Shown here: positions 25,390 through 34,144 of the stretch, one piece after another
How positions within the stretch are numbered: the first letter of the stretch is position 1
How the letters are laid out: every line of letters starts with the position of its first letter
Assembly (NCBI GenBank): GCA_041750975.1
Contig: JBGSYN010000256.1
Coordinates: 1-64,000 of the forward strand
Reading direction: 5' to 3'
DNA length: 64,000 bases
Origin: JBGSYN01 sp041750975
GTDB lineage: Bacteria > Pseudomonadota > Alphaproteobacteria > Geminicoccales > Geminicoccaceae
The notes under the pieces: model-generated
The model's database searches: none
The model's input: only the letters and a program-made list of their open reading frames with translations
What the model was told of the DNA's origin: nothing
Made by a program: the position numbers and the translations under genes

Positions 25390-26605
25390 GGTTGCGCTTG
25401 CCGGCGGTGCTCATGGCCGCGCTATTGCTCCTGCCGGGGCCAGTATCGGAAGCGGCGAAGCGCTCGACCTTCGCGACGGTGGCGAGCGCTTTGGCGGCTT
25501 CGACGTCACCAGGGCGATCAACAATCTGCAATCGGTCATCGCCCCTGGGATCGAAGGCATGGACTCCCGAGCGCAAGAGCGGATCGACGACCGGCTGATC
25601 GAACTCGACGGTACCCCCGACAAATCGCGTCTGGGCGGCAATGCGACGATCGCGACGTCGATGGCCGTCGCTCATGCCGCTGCAGCCGCAGCGGGCGAGC
25701 CGCTTTGGCGCTATCTGGCAGACGATGCAAAGGTCATGCTTCCACTGCCCGAAATTCAGATTTTCGGAGGTGGTGCTCACGCCCAGGGCTCGCTCACCGT
25801 GCAGGATTTTCTGGTGGTGTGCCCGGGTGCATCGAGTTTCGCACAAGCACTTGACTGGACCGCGGAAATCTACCGATTGGCGGGGCAGGAAATGAAGCGG
25901 CTCGGGCGATATCGGGGGGTTGCCGATGAGGGCGGTTACTGGCCCTCGTTCCAGACCAACGAAGAGGTCCTCGAAGCACTCACCCGCATCATCGAGCAGG
26001 CCGGATTTCGCCCCCTAGACCAGGTCGCGATTGCCCTGGATATCGCCGCGTCCGAATTCTACAGGGATGGACGCTATCACCTCGATGGCGATGCCCTCTC
26101 GTCGCGCGAACTCATCGACAGAATTGCGATCTGGAAGGAGCGCTTTCCGATCGCCTCGATCGAGGACCCCTTGGCGGAAGACGACGCCCAGGGCTTTATC
26201 GACTTCACCAACCGGCTGGGCGATCGATTGCAGGTTGTCGGCGATGATTTCCTTGTGACCGCGGCCCAACGGGTGCGCGGTGCCGCGGCGCAAGGGGCCT
26301 GTAATGCCGTTCTCATCAAGCCGAACCAACGTGGCACGCTGAGCGAGACCAGGGCTTGCTGGGACGCCGCCCGGGAAGTTGGATTTGGCGGGATCGTCTC
26401 GGCCCGGTCCGGCGAAAGCGAGGACGTCACCATCTGTCACCTCGCCGTCGGCTGGCAGGTGCCGCAATTCAAGGTCGGGTCCTTTTCACGTTCGGAGAGA
26501 ATGGCCAAATGGAACGAGATGTTGCGTATAGAGGAATACTTGGCCGGTCATGCCGAGTTTGCGGGCCGCAGGGCTCTTGAGGCGCCACATCGCCTCGAAA
26601 GCTGA
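25313..26605 (+). CDS. Divergent enolase paralogue
   Basis: 430 residues, full enolase length. The barrel keeps the metal ligands D243 (ALDIAASEFY), E284 (SIEDPLAEDD) and D311 (VGDDF), the catalytic pair E206 (VADEGGYWP) and K336 (IKPNQRGTL), and the GGGAHA loop. Several normally invariant positions differ: E168 of yeast enolase appears as D165 (VQDFLV), H373 as A364 (SARSGESED instead of SHRSGETED), N16 as R20 (DSRGRP), and the mobile loop PSGAST as PAGASI. It may be a weak enolase, or an enzyme for a related phospho-hydroxy-acid. The overlap with the upstream kinase supports a separate small pathway. A canonical enolase is expected elsewhere in the genome. Confidence 0.88.
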   Translation: MSGTTITTVRGRRIWDSRGRPTVEAEVALAGGAHGRAIAPAGASIGSGEALDLRDGGERFGGFDVTRAINNLQSVIAPGIEGMDSRAQERIDDRLIELDGTPDKSRLGGNATIATSMAVAHAAAAAAGEPLWRYLADDAKVMLPLPEIQIFGGGAHAQGSLTVQDFLVVCPGASSFAQALDWTAEIYRLAGQEMKRLGRYRGVADEGGYWPSFQTNEEVLEALTRIIEQAGFRPLDQVAIALDIAASEFYRDGRYHLDGDALSSRELIDRIAIWKERFPIASIEDPLAEDDAQGFIDFTNRLGDRLQVVGDDFLVTAAQRVRGAAAQGACNAVLIKPNQRGTLSETRACWDAAREVGFGGIVSARSGESEDVTICHLAVGWQVPQFKVGSFSRSERMAKWNEMLRIEEYLAGHAEFAGRRALEAPHRLES

Positions 26606-26618
26606 GAAAGGGGTTACG

Positions 26619-26984
26619 ATGAACCATGCTTCCGATGTCCAGCTCCCCGTCGACTTGACGGAGAATGAGCGCCGCGGCTTCTGGTCGAAGCTGCGGCGGT
26701 CTGCAAGTCGGCTCCCGTTCGCCCGTGATCTCCTGGCGGCCTATTGCTGTGCCATGGACAGTGATACGCCGCGATATGTCCGGGTCACACTGGTTGGGGC
26801 CCTCGCCTATTTCCTGATGCCCGCGGACGCCGTTCCGGACATTCTGGCCGGGCTCGGATTCGTCGACGACGCCTCGGTGCTCGCGGCAGCCATTGCTGCG
26901 GTACGCCAGCATATGCGGCCCTACCATTTCGAGGAAGCCGAGACGATGCTGGAAGAACTCCGAACGGACTCGCACCACGTCTAG
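26619..26984 (+). CDS. DUF1232 (YkvA-like) membrane protein
   Basis: 121 residues from ATG 26619, with gagaaagggg just upstream. A hydrophobic segment, YVRVTLVGALAYFLMPADAVPDILAGLGFVDDAS when read with its flanks, carries the family core (P-x-D-x-x-P-D around residues 68-77). The role of the family is unknown. It starts 13 bases after the enolase-like gene and precedes the cyclase gene, so it may share their transcript. Confidence 0.88.
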   Translation: MNHASDVQLPVDLTENERRGFWSKLRRSASRLPFARDLLAAYCCAMDSDTPRYVRVTLVGALAYFLMPADAVPDILAGLGFVDDASVLAAAIAAVRQHMRPYHFEEAETMLEELRTDSHHV

Positions 26985-27051
26985 TCAACTCGAATTCGGG
27001 ACCATTGACGAGGCACTAGTCGCATCCAAGAATGCGATCGTTCAGGAGGCA

Positions 27052-28338
27052 ATGCGAGCGCAGGAAAGCCGCAGCCTGAAACGGCTTACTGCGGCTCGAA
27101 CTGTCGTCTTCACGGCATTGCTATGCTGGCTCTGGGCAAACTATGGAGCGGCCATTGCCCTGGAGAATGCGCCCTACCTCGCACTCTTCATTGCCAACGG
27201 GACCGCTCTTTATTTCAGCAGGGAGCGACTTGGCTGGGGCATTTGGACGGCCTATCTGACGGTTCTCCTCGACGTCGTGCTCCTGGCGTTCACTCTGCTC
27301 GCGCCTGGCCGGACCTATCCGGAGAGCTGGCCGTGGGCAGCTGTCCTGCGGCAACCGAGCTTTCTTTACTGGCTCTTGGTGCCGGTCCTCGCCACGCTGA
27401 CCTTTCGTCCACTCCTGGTCCTGTGGTCGGGGTTCTGCGTCGCGGCTGTCTGGGGCATCGGAATCTATTGGATCCTGCAGGATCCCGATGTGATTTCGAG
27501 TTTGCCGGATCCCGCCGTGGCATCGGAACAGGTCTTGCTGGAGGCCTATCTCGATCCGAATTACGTGCACCTCGACGATGCCGTAGTGCGCATCTTCCTC
27601 ACTCTATTAATCAGCGCCATCCTGGCGCTCGGCGCCTGGCAGGTTCGCCGACTGCTGCTGCGACAGGCCGAAGTGGCCCGACAGCGCGGCAATCTCGCGA
27701 GATACGTGGCACCGAACATGGTCGACAAGCTTGCTGCCATCGATCGACCTTTCGGCGACGATCGGCAAATCTCGGCCACCGTGGTTTTTGCCGATATCAA
27801 GGGTTTCACTGCTATGGCGGAACGGCTCAGACCTGCCGATGTGATGCGCCTGTTGCGTTCGTTTCATAGCTTGATGGCGGAGCAGGTGTTCGCCCATGGC
27901 GGCACGCTCGACAAATTCATCGGTGACGGGCTGATGGCGACCTTCGGAACGCCGGAACCGCGGGAAGACGATGCCAGACGCGCCCTCGCCTGCGCCTTGG
28001 CAATGCAGGAAAGAATCCGTGATCTCAATGCGATCCGGCGACGAGACGGTTTTCCCGACATCGAAGTCGGGATCGGGCTGCATCATGGTCCCGTCGTCAT
28101 GGGTGAGATCGGCAGTGCGACACGCCTCGAATTTGCTGTGATCGGCGACACCGTCAACGTCGCAAGTCGCATCGAGAACCTGACCCACGAATGGGGTCGG
28201 TCCTTGCTGGTGACCGGCAGCGTGGTTGCACGCGTCAGGCTGGAGGAGGGCGATGTCAGCCGGTTACGGTGTCTCGGCGAGCATGTCTTGCGCGGCCGCT
28301 CCGAGGCGATTGAAATCTGGACAGGTCAACCAGCATAG
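27052..28338 (+). CDS. Membrane-bound class III adenylate/guanylate cyclase
   Basis: 428 residues from ATG 27052, the first in-frame start after the DUF1232 stop; aggagg is only 2 bases before it, so the start is not secure. The N-terminal half has about five hydrophobic segments (FTALLCWLWANYG, WTAYLTVLLDVVLLAFTLL, FLYWLLVPVLATL, LVLWSGFCVAAVWGIGIYW, IFLTLLISAILALGAW). A linker (RQRGNLARYVAPNMVDKLA) precedes the catalytic domain, with metal aspartates D248 (VVFADIKGF) and D292 (FIGDGLMATFG) and VIGDTVNVASRIENL. It makes cAMP (more likely) or cGMP at the inner membrane in response to an unknown signal. A methyltransferase gene follows after 10 bases. Confidence 0.92.
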   Translation: MRAQESRSLKRLTAARTVVFTALLCWLWANYGAAIALENAPYLALFIANGTALYFSRERLGWGIWTAYLTVLLDVVLLAFTLLAPGRTYPESWPWAAVLRQPSFLYWLLVPVLATLTFRPLLVLWSGFCVAAVWGIGIYWILQDPDVISSLPDPAVASEQVLLEAYLDPNYVHLDDAVVRIFLTLLISAILALGAWQVRRLLLRQAEVARQRGNLARYVAPNMVDKLAAIDRPFGDDRQISATVVFADIKGFTAMAERLRPADVMRLLRSFHSLMAEQVFAHGGTLDKFIGDGLMATFGTPEPREDDARRALACALAMQERIRDLNAIRRRDGFPDIEVGIGLHHGPVVMGEIGSATRLEFAVIGDTVNVASRIENLTHEWGRSLLVTGSVVARVRLEEGDVSRLRCLGEHVLRGRSEAIEIWTGQPA

Positions 28339-28348
28339 TGGCGACGAG

Positions 28349-29191
28349 GTGACCCTGATTTTCGATCGCAAGCTTCTTCGCCAACGGCGACAACGAGCGG
28401 CGCGAACCATCGACAATGCGGACTTCCTGGTCGGTGAAATCGCCGTTCGCCTCGCCGAGCGGCTGGGCGAGATCAATCGCCGCTTCGACACCGTTCTCCA
28501 ACTCGGTGCTGGAAACCGTAGCTTGACAAATCTGCTAGGCAACGGATCGAAGGTCGGCTTGCACCTGGCTTGCGATTCCGCTCAATCCATGATCGTGAAT
28601 CAGCCCGGGCCGGGACTGGTCGCGGATGAGGAATTTCTCCCCTTCGGTCCGAATAGCCTGGACGCCGTGTTGAGCCTGTTCACGTTGCACTGGGTCAATG
28701 ACCTTCCAGGCTGTCTCGCGCAAATACGATACGCCCTGAAACCCGGGGGTGCGATGCTGGCTGCACTGGCAGGTGGCGACACGCTTTATGAGCTGCGTTG
28801 GACGCTGACCCAGGCCGAACTCGAGACCACCGGGGGTGCCGGACCTCGCATTGCGCCCTTCGTCGACATTCGGGAGGGTGCCGCGTTGCTTCAACGTGCC
28901 GGATTTGACCTGCCGATGGCCGATATCGATCGAATCACCGTGAACTATCGAGATCCTCGCCGGCTTCTTGAGGATCTGCGCTCCATGGGCGAGACCAATG
29001 TCCTGCGCGACCGCCCGCGGACCATCCTTAGCCGTTCCACCGTCGCCCGTGCCATCGAACTTTACCAATCGGAGTTCGGCAATGAAGACGGACTGGTCCC
29101 CGCGACCTTTGACGTGATCTTCCTGACTGGCTGGAAGAAACAGAGCGAAACCAACCGCTCGAAAACAGCGGTACCCACAACTGCCGGTTAG
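28349..29191 (+). CDS. BioC/NDUFAF5-like SAM-dependent methyltransferase-fold protein
   Basis: 280 residues from GTG 28349, 10 bases after the cyclase stop. The N-terminal FDRKLLRQRRQRAA is typical of the alphaproteobacterial NDUFAF5-like group. The Rossmann part has LQLGAGNRSLTNLL in the place of motif I, then LSLFTLHWVNDLPGCL and LKPGGAMLAALAGGDTLYELR. The motif I sequence is altered from the expected LDLG-type start, so methyl transfer is not assured; the mitochondrial relative acts as a hydroxylase in complex I assembly. A role in respiratory assembly is only a suggestion. Confidence 0.82.
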   Translation: MTLIFDRKLLRQRRQRAARTIDNADFLVGEIAVRLAERLGEINRRFDTVLQLGAGNRSLTNLLGNGSKVGLHLACDSAQSMIVNQPGPGLVADEEFLPFGPNSLDAVLSLFTLHWVNDLPGCLAQIRYALKPGGAMLAALAGGDTLYELRWTLTQAELETTGGAGPRIAPFVDIREGAALLQRAGFDLPMADIDRITVNYRDPRRLLEDLRSMGETNVLRDRPRTILSRSTVARAIELYQSEFGNEDGLVPATFDVIFLTGWKKQSETNRSKTAVPTTAG

Positions 29192-29420
29192 TTGCGTGCC
29201 GCAACATGAAGATATCTGAATAGCAAATTTTTCGCGGGCAAGCTTTTGCGTCAAACGGCTCGAATGTCGCGACCCTCATACCATGCATGGTCATGCAGGC
29301 AGCAGGAAAAAATAAGGGCCGCGACACCGAATGCCTGAGAGAACCTACGTCGCCGAACGCGCCGTCGCGAGTTTGCCGGAGATATCCGATCGTGAGAGCA
29401 AGCACGGCTTGCCCAAATAT

Positions 29421-30008
29421 TCAGGAAGCGTTGGCTTCCTTTTTCTGCGGCATCGACATCGTCATCCCAGGCGTTCCGTCGAGCATGGAAACCTGGCCCG
29501 AAAGTCTGCCGCCACGCTCGATCTGCAATTCCCCGTAGCGGACGGTCCCTTGGACCCGGCCGGTGCCACGGATCAACAGGCGATTACGAACGGTCAACTC
29601 GCCTTCGTAGACGCCGCTGATTTCAGCATCCTCGACTTCGGCCTTGCCGTCCGTGAATTGACCGGATTCAGTGATCTCGATCGCCTTGGTGTCATTCAGT
29701 GTCACCTGCACCCGCCCTTCGACGACGAGCCTGTCGCAGGCGGTGATTTCGCCACTGAGACTGATGCCATTGCCGACGATCAGACGCTTGGTGTCGACTT
29801 CCGCGCCGGCCGCGGGTGCTGAACTCGAGGCCGGACGATTCCGCTCCGGGCTCGATGGCGACGATGACGCCGGGCCGGATGAACTCATTTCGCCAGGGCG
29901 TCGCGCCAGCTCGGGCTGTGATTTGGAATCCGTCATCGCTCTACCTGAAGGTGAAATGCTGGCAACATTGCCTGGTTGCGGTTCATCAGAATCCTTACGA
30001 CGAAACAT
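29421..30008 (-). CDS. Bactofilin family cytoskeletal protein
   Basis: 195 residues. A disordered, Ser/Pro-rich N-terminal region (to about residue 72) is followed by the right-handed beta-helix bactofilin domain with repeating hydrophobic turns (LIVGNGISLSGEITACDRLVV, AEISGVYEGELTV, GTVRYGELQIERGG). Bactofilins polymerise without nucleotide and organise cell-shape or appendage factors at the membrane. It stands alone; the next gene on the strand (EI24-like) is 128 bases upstream. Confidence 0.93.
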   Translation of the reverse strand: MFRRKDSDEPQPGNVASISPSGRAMTDSKSQPELARRPGEMSSSGPASSSPSSPERNRPASSSAPAAGAEVDTKRLIVGNGISLSGEITACDRLVVEGRVQVTLNDTKAIEITESGQFTDGKAEVEDAEISGVYEGELTVRNRLLIRGTGRVQGTVRYGELQIERGGRLSGQVSMLDGTPGMTMSMPQKKEANAS

Positions 30009-30136
30009 GTCTTACTCCTCGTTCTTGTTGGCCACATCAAGTCGCGGCTGCCACTACCCTCAAGTCGATCGTTCTTAATTAGGATAGCTGTAGTCCCCGC
30101 GTCGCAGCAACGTCAAACGATGTGTCTTGGCAAGAA

Positions 30137-30832
30137 TTATCTACCGCTGATCGAACCGCGCGCGTTGGCGAGAGGCAAGACTCGCCAAGTATGCATGTTG
30201 TGTATCATGAACGCGATGCCGACGATCGGGGCCACAAGATTGAAGATCGGCACCAACAACATCAGTGCGAGAACGACGCCCGCAAGCCAGCACCGACGCC
30301 GGTTTTCCTGGCGAAGCCTTCGGGCATCCGCAGGCGACAACCGACGCACGGCGATCTGCTCGAAATATTCCCGCCCCAGGAGATAGCCATTAAGCGCCAG
30401 AAAGACCGGCAAATTGGCGGCCGGAATGAGGTACAGGGGTAAAACCAGAACATTCAGTGCTAAGGCAACGCCGGCAAAACGCAGTGCGCTCGTCACCACC
30501 TCCGCCAGCGGCTGCGCGCGAACCGCCGGGAGGTTGGAATAGTGCCGGATCTCGACTGCATTGATCGCATTATCGAGGAACAGCCCGATTGTCATGGTGA
30601 TCAGGATTGGAAACAGGAACCAGGCCAAAACCACGGCGCTGCCCAATCCCGCGATCTGGACTGCCCAATCGAGCCAGGTCCGTCCCGTATTCGCGTAACG
30701 GTCCAGAACGAACTGACTGCCGGCAGTCAAAAGGATCAGCACGACGATCGCCGTAACGACACTCAAGAGTACGAGGCGCAACATGCGTGGGTCGCTGAGC
30801 TGGTTCAAGGCCAGAAAAACATTGCGGATCAT
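30137..30832 (-). CDS. EI24/CysZ-like integral membrane protein
   Basis: 231 residues from ATG 30832 (IRNVFLALNQLSDPRMLRLV); an upstream reading to 31027 would overlap the divergent kinase gene and lacks hydrophobic character. Four or five hydrophobic helices are visible, with a loop containing YLLGREYFEQIAVRR, typical of the EI24 domain family. CysZ members move sulfate; here no cysteine-synthesis gene is near, so transport function is not assured. Confidence 0.8.
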   Translation of the reverse strand: MIRNVFLALNQLSDPRMLRLVLLSVVTAIVVLILLTAGSQFVLDRYANTGRTWLDWAVQIAGLGSAVVLAWFLFPILITMTIGLFLDNAINAVEIRHYSNLPAVRAQPLAEVVTSALRFAGVALALNVLVLPLYLIPAANLPVFLALNGYLLGREYFEQIAVRRLSPADARRLRQENRRRCWLAGVVLALMLLVPIFNLVAPIVGIAFMIHNMHTWRVLPLANARGSISGR

Positions 30833-30940
30833 CGGTTTAATGTATTCGAGCAATGGTGCCGCAGGGTTGCGGCCTGTTCTGTCGTCATTGTGTGAACTCT
30901 TATAGTTGGGTGCGGAGCCCTGAAATCCTGGAGCAGATTT

Positions 30941-31972
30941 ATGCCGCCATTTGACGATAATCACATTCGCTTTGATGTCCTGGGCATCGGTAATGCCATC
31001 GTCGATGTCATCACTTTCGCTGAACAATCAATGATTGATCGTTTGGAGCTCGAGAAAGGAGCGATGACCCTTGTTGATGAAATGCGTAGCGAATTCCTCT
31101 ATGCGCAAATGGTTGATGGGCATGAGATTTCGGGAGGCTCCTGTGCCAATACCGTTGCCGCGATTGCAGGAATGGAGGGACGCAGCGCCTTTATCGGCAA
31201 AGTTCGCAACGACGCACTCGGCGACTTGTTCGGCCATGATATCCGAGGAACCGGCGTCCATTTCGCGACACCGCAAAGCACCTCCGGGCCTCTTACGGCA
31301 CGCAGCATGATTTTCGTGACGCCCGATGCTCAGCGAACCATGCAGACTTATCTCGGCGCCTGTGTGGAACTCTCACCGGACGATGTCGATGAGAAACTGG
31401 TTCGTCAGAGCGCCGTAACTTATCTCGAGGGCTATCTTTGGGATCGGGCTGCCGCCAAGAGCGCCTGCATCAGGGCCATCGAGACAGCCCATGCGGCCGG
31501 TCGACAGGTTGCTCTGACACTGTCCGACAGTTTCTGCGTCGAGCGTTGGCGCGATGAATTTCTGGATCTGATCGATCGTCATATCGACATTGTCTTCGCC
31601 AATCAGAGCGAACTCATGAGCCTTTACCAGGGACTTGATCTCGAGCAGGCGATTGACGCGATTGCAAGCAACGTGAAGATTGTCGCCGTCACGCGAAGCG
31701 GAGAAGGATCGATCGTTTGTCGTGATGGCGAGAAATACGAAATCGCGGCGGACCTGCGTGGGCCTCTCGTCGACACGACGGGTGCCGGAGACCTTTATGC
31801 CGCCGGTTTTCTTCGGGGGCTCACCGCAGGACTCGATCTCGAGCGGTGCGGCCGGCTCGGCTCAGCGGTGGCGGGCAGAATTATCACGCAATACGGCGCA
31901 CGAGCGGAGGCACCGCTCATACCTCTAGTCGACGAATTCGCGGCAAACTCGGTGCCGCCAGCAACGGATTGA
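30941..31972 (+). CDS. PfkB family kinase (adenosine kinase-like)
   Basis: 343 residues. The start FDVLGIGNAIVDVI, the ribokinase signature GGSCANTVAAIAGM and the C-terminal DTTGAGDLYAAGFLRGL with the catalytic aspartate define the PfkB fold. LGACVELSPDDVD and YLEGYLWD are typical of the adenosine kinase-like branch, so adenosine or a related nucleoside/sugar is the likely acceptor. It diverges from the EI24-like gene and is not in an evident operon. Confidence 0.9.
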   Translation: MPPFDDNHIRFDVLGIGNAIVDVITFAEQSMIDRLELEKGAMTLVDEMRSEFLYAQMVDGHEISGGSCANTVAAIAGMEGRSAFIGKVRNDALGDLFGHDIRGTGVHFATPQSTSGPLTARSMIFVTPDAQRTMQTYLGACVELSPDDVDEKLVRQSAVTYLEGYLWDRAAAKSACIRAIETAHAAGRQVALTLSDSFCVERWRDEFLDLIDRHIDIVFANQSELMSLYQGLDLEQAIDAIASNVKIVAVTRSGEGSIVCRDGEKYEIAADLRGPLVDTTGAGDLYAAGFLRGLTAGLDLERCGRLGSAVAGRIITQYGARAEAPLIPLVDEFAANSVPPATD

Positions 31973-32028
31973 GAGCCCGGGACCGGGCATTGCGCCGCTC
32001 CACGATGGTGGTAATTGAACCGATTTCT

Positions 32029-32193
32029 CTACCAACCTAGCAAAAGGCGGCAGGTCCAGCCGATCGCAAGCCAGAGCGCGAGTGAACTGGCTGTCATGAA
32101 CAGCATGGCCTGAGGTATCGACCAACGCCCATCCGTCTGATCATTCGAGCGGGCGTTGCCTGTAACGACGACGACGGAAGAGGCAATAGTCAC
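32029..32193 (-). CDS. Small membrane protein, 54 aa
   Basis: GTG 32193 with gggag at a spacing of 9, ending at TAG 32029. The product has a polar N-terminal half (NARSNDQTDGRWSIPQ) and one C-terminal helix (AMLFMTASSLALWLAIGW) ending in TCRLLLGW. It has no recognised family, but the layout (polar tail, tryptophan-flanked C-terminal helix) is typical of a tail-anchored small protein. It lies alone between the PfkB kinase and fliX. Confidence 0.65.
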   Translation of the reverse strand: MTIASSVVVVTGNARSNDQTDGRWSIPQAMLFMTASSLALWLAIGWTCRLLLGW

Positions 32194-32360
32194 GGTTTCA
32201 AGCTCCCAGGATTACTGCACGGTCCCTTCGGGAAATCCGCGCGTTTTAAAGAATAGGTCAAGGGAGTTAATCAAAACTGAATGACGAAAACGTTGACCAT
32301 TGTCACACCACGCAGCTTGGCCCTCGAATTGAGCGGACTGAATAGGCGTGAGAACGGCAT

Positions 32361-32810
32361 CTAGAGCAAGCCCCGGCTCGAATTTTTGGCGAGCTTGGCA
32401 ATTTCCACTCGCGCGCGCAGTTCGATATCGGTGAGAACGCGCTGAAGCTCCGCGTCCCCCGGAATGCCGAACTCGGTTTCAAGGGTATCGCGCAGGCGAG
32501 AAACGGCGATATCGATTTGGCCCTCATCCATGGCCAGGGCTTTTTGCAGGTCGGAGAGACTATCGAGGATTCGCTCACCGAACTCGAACACCTGCCGCCG
32601 TTGCACCCGAGCTGATCCCGACTTTCGCTCAATATCGCCCTGAAGAACCAGAATGCTCTCGAGCGAACCTAAAGACATCGGCGTCGAAGCGGGCTTTGAC
32701 TGAGATCCTCCCAAAGCCTCAGGCGCGAGCATGAAGCCACCGGACGGCTTGAGCGACGCTTTCGATCGCCTGGTGGTCCGAGGGAGCGGCGACGTGTCAT
32801 CGATACGCAT
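32361..32810 (-). CDS. fliX: Flagellar assembly regulator FliX
   Basis: 149 residues from ATG 32810. The C-terminal SLESILVLQGD and RRQVFEFGERILDSLSDLQKA segment and the position divergent from flgI match FliX, the alphaproteobacterial protein that couples early basal-body assembly to class III/IV gene expression through FlbD. The N-terminal 45 residues are variable and proline/serine-rich. No flbD is in the window. Confidence 0.9.
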   Translation of the reverse strand: MRIDDTSPLPRTTRRSKASLKPSGGFMLAPEALGGSQSKPASTPMSLGSLESILVLQGDIERKSGSARVQRRQVFEFGERILDSLSDLQKALAMDEGQIDIAVSRLRDTLETEFGIPGDAELQRVLTDIELRARVEIAKLAKNSSRGLL

Positions 32811-32865
32811 CACGCAAATCCGAACTCGAAAAGTTTGAACTCCATTCCGACGTACATTCGGGCGG

Positions 32866-32880
32866 TTAAGGAATCGTCAA
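32866..32880. promoter_or_regulatory. Near-match CtrA site between fliX and flgI
   Basis: TTAA (32866-32869), seven bases, then TCAA (32877-32880): one mismatch from the CtrA consensus TTAA-N7-TTAA. It lies in the 185-base divergent gap and could serve either gene. In the type species, fliX and flgI-type operons are CtrA-dependent. One mismatch in such a short motif can arise by chance. Confidence 0.4.
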
Positions 32881-32995
32881 GTTTGATGTGCTGTTCTTAA
32901 CTGGCCGATCGAAAAACGACGGATGGGCTCTGTCCGGGTCATCGGCGAACGTCGTCAGGTCGCGATTGCGTGCCTAAAGTCTTGGAGCACCAGGT

Positions 32996-34144
32996 TTGTA
33001 CGATCGATACCGCCGCAGAGAACAGTTCCTTGCAGTCAAGATCGCGGTTGTTGTGGTCTTTGTCGCGCTCTTGGCCATGGTCGCGCCCGGGACGGTGTTG
33101 GCTGTGTCGCGAGTCAAGGATATCGCCGATTTCGAAGGTATCCGCGATAACCCGCTGATCGGATACGGCTTGGTGGTTGGGCTTGAAGGCACTGGCGATT
33201 CGCTTCGCAATACCGTTTTTACGGAAGAAAGCCTTAAAGCCATGCTCGAACGTCTTGGCGTGAGCACACGCGGCTCGCGGCTCAATACCAAGAACGTCGC
33301 TGCGGTCATGGTGACTTCGACTTTGCCGCCCTTCGCCCGCCACGGTGGGCGCATCGATGTCAATGTCAGCGCGCTCGGCGATTCCAAATCGCTGCTTGGC
33401 GGCACATTGCTCGCCACACCTCTCCTGGGTGCGGACGGCGAAGTCTATGCGGTGGCGCAAGGCAGTCTTGCCGTCAACGGCTTCGCGGTCGAGGGCGAAA
33501 GCGAAAGTGTCACCCGAGGCGTCCCGACAACCGCGCGTATTGCTTCCGGCGCGATCATCGAACGTGAAATTCCATACCAGTTGAATGAAATCGAAATCGT
33601 TCGGATCATGTTGCGCAATCCGGATCTGACCACAGCCACCCGCATCGCCGATGCGATTAATCAACACCTCGATCGCGAGAGTGCTCAGGCCCTGGATCCG
33701 AATACGGTCGCTATGCCTCTCGCCGCTCCGGATCGACACCGCATCGCCGCCCTGCTTGCGGAACTCGAGCAATTAGTCGTCGAGCCGGACACGGGAGCAC
33801 GCATCATTATCGATGAACGCGCCGGTATCATCGTCATGGGGGCAAATGTGCGGATCAGCGAAGTTGCGGTCGCCCAGGGCAACCTGACCGTGCGCATTTC
33901 CGAAGACCCCGAGGTGTCGCAGCCCAATGCTTTTGCCGATGGCGAGACCGTCGAGGTCCCGAGGACGACTATCGGGATCGACGAGGAGAGCAGTCACAGG
34001 CTCGCCGTGCTCGAGACCGGCGTCACGCTGCGGGAACTTGTCGATGGTCTCAATGCCATGGGTGTCGGGCCACGCGACATGATCGCTATCATTCAGGCCA
34101 TCAAGGCTGCAGGCGCGCTGCAGGCGGCGATCGAGGTCATATGA
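32996..34144 (+). CDS. flgI: Flagellar P-ring protein FlgI
   Basis: 382 residues from TTG 32996, with ggag 8 bases upstream. A signal peptide (VKIAVVVVFVALLAMVAPG, cleaved near VLA-VSR) leads to the mature start VKDIADFEGIRDNPLIGYGLVVGLEGTGDS, which is diagnostic. It forms the periplasmic P-ring around the rod. It overlaps the next gene (ATGA at 34141) and heads the flgI-rod-binding-flgN-flgK-flgL run. Confidence 0.97.
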   Translation: MYDRYRRREQFLAVKIAVVVVFVALLAMVAPGTVLAVSRVKDIADFEGIRDNPLIGYGLVVGLEGTGDSLRNTVFTEESLKAMLERLGVSTRGSRLNTKNVAAVMVTSTLPPFARHGGRIDVNVSALGDSKSLLGGTLLATPLLGADGEVYAVAQGSLAVNGFAVEGESESVTRGVPTTARIASGAIIEREIPYQLNEIEIVRIMLRNPDLTTATRIADAINQHLDRESAQALDPNTVAMPLAAPDRHRIAALLAELEQLVVEPDTGARIIIDERAGIIVMGANVRISEVAVAQGNLTVRISEDPEVSQPNAFADGETVEVPRTTIGIDEESSHRLAVLETGVTLRELVDGLNAMGVGPRDMIAIIQAIKAAGALQAAIEVI

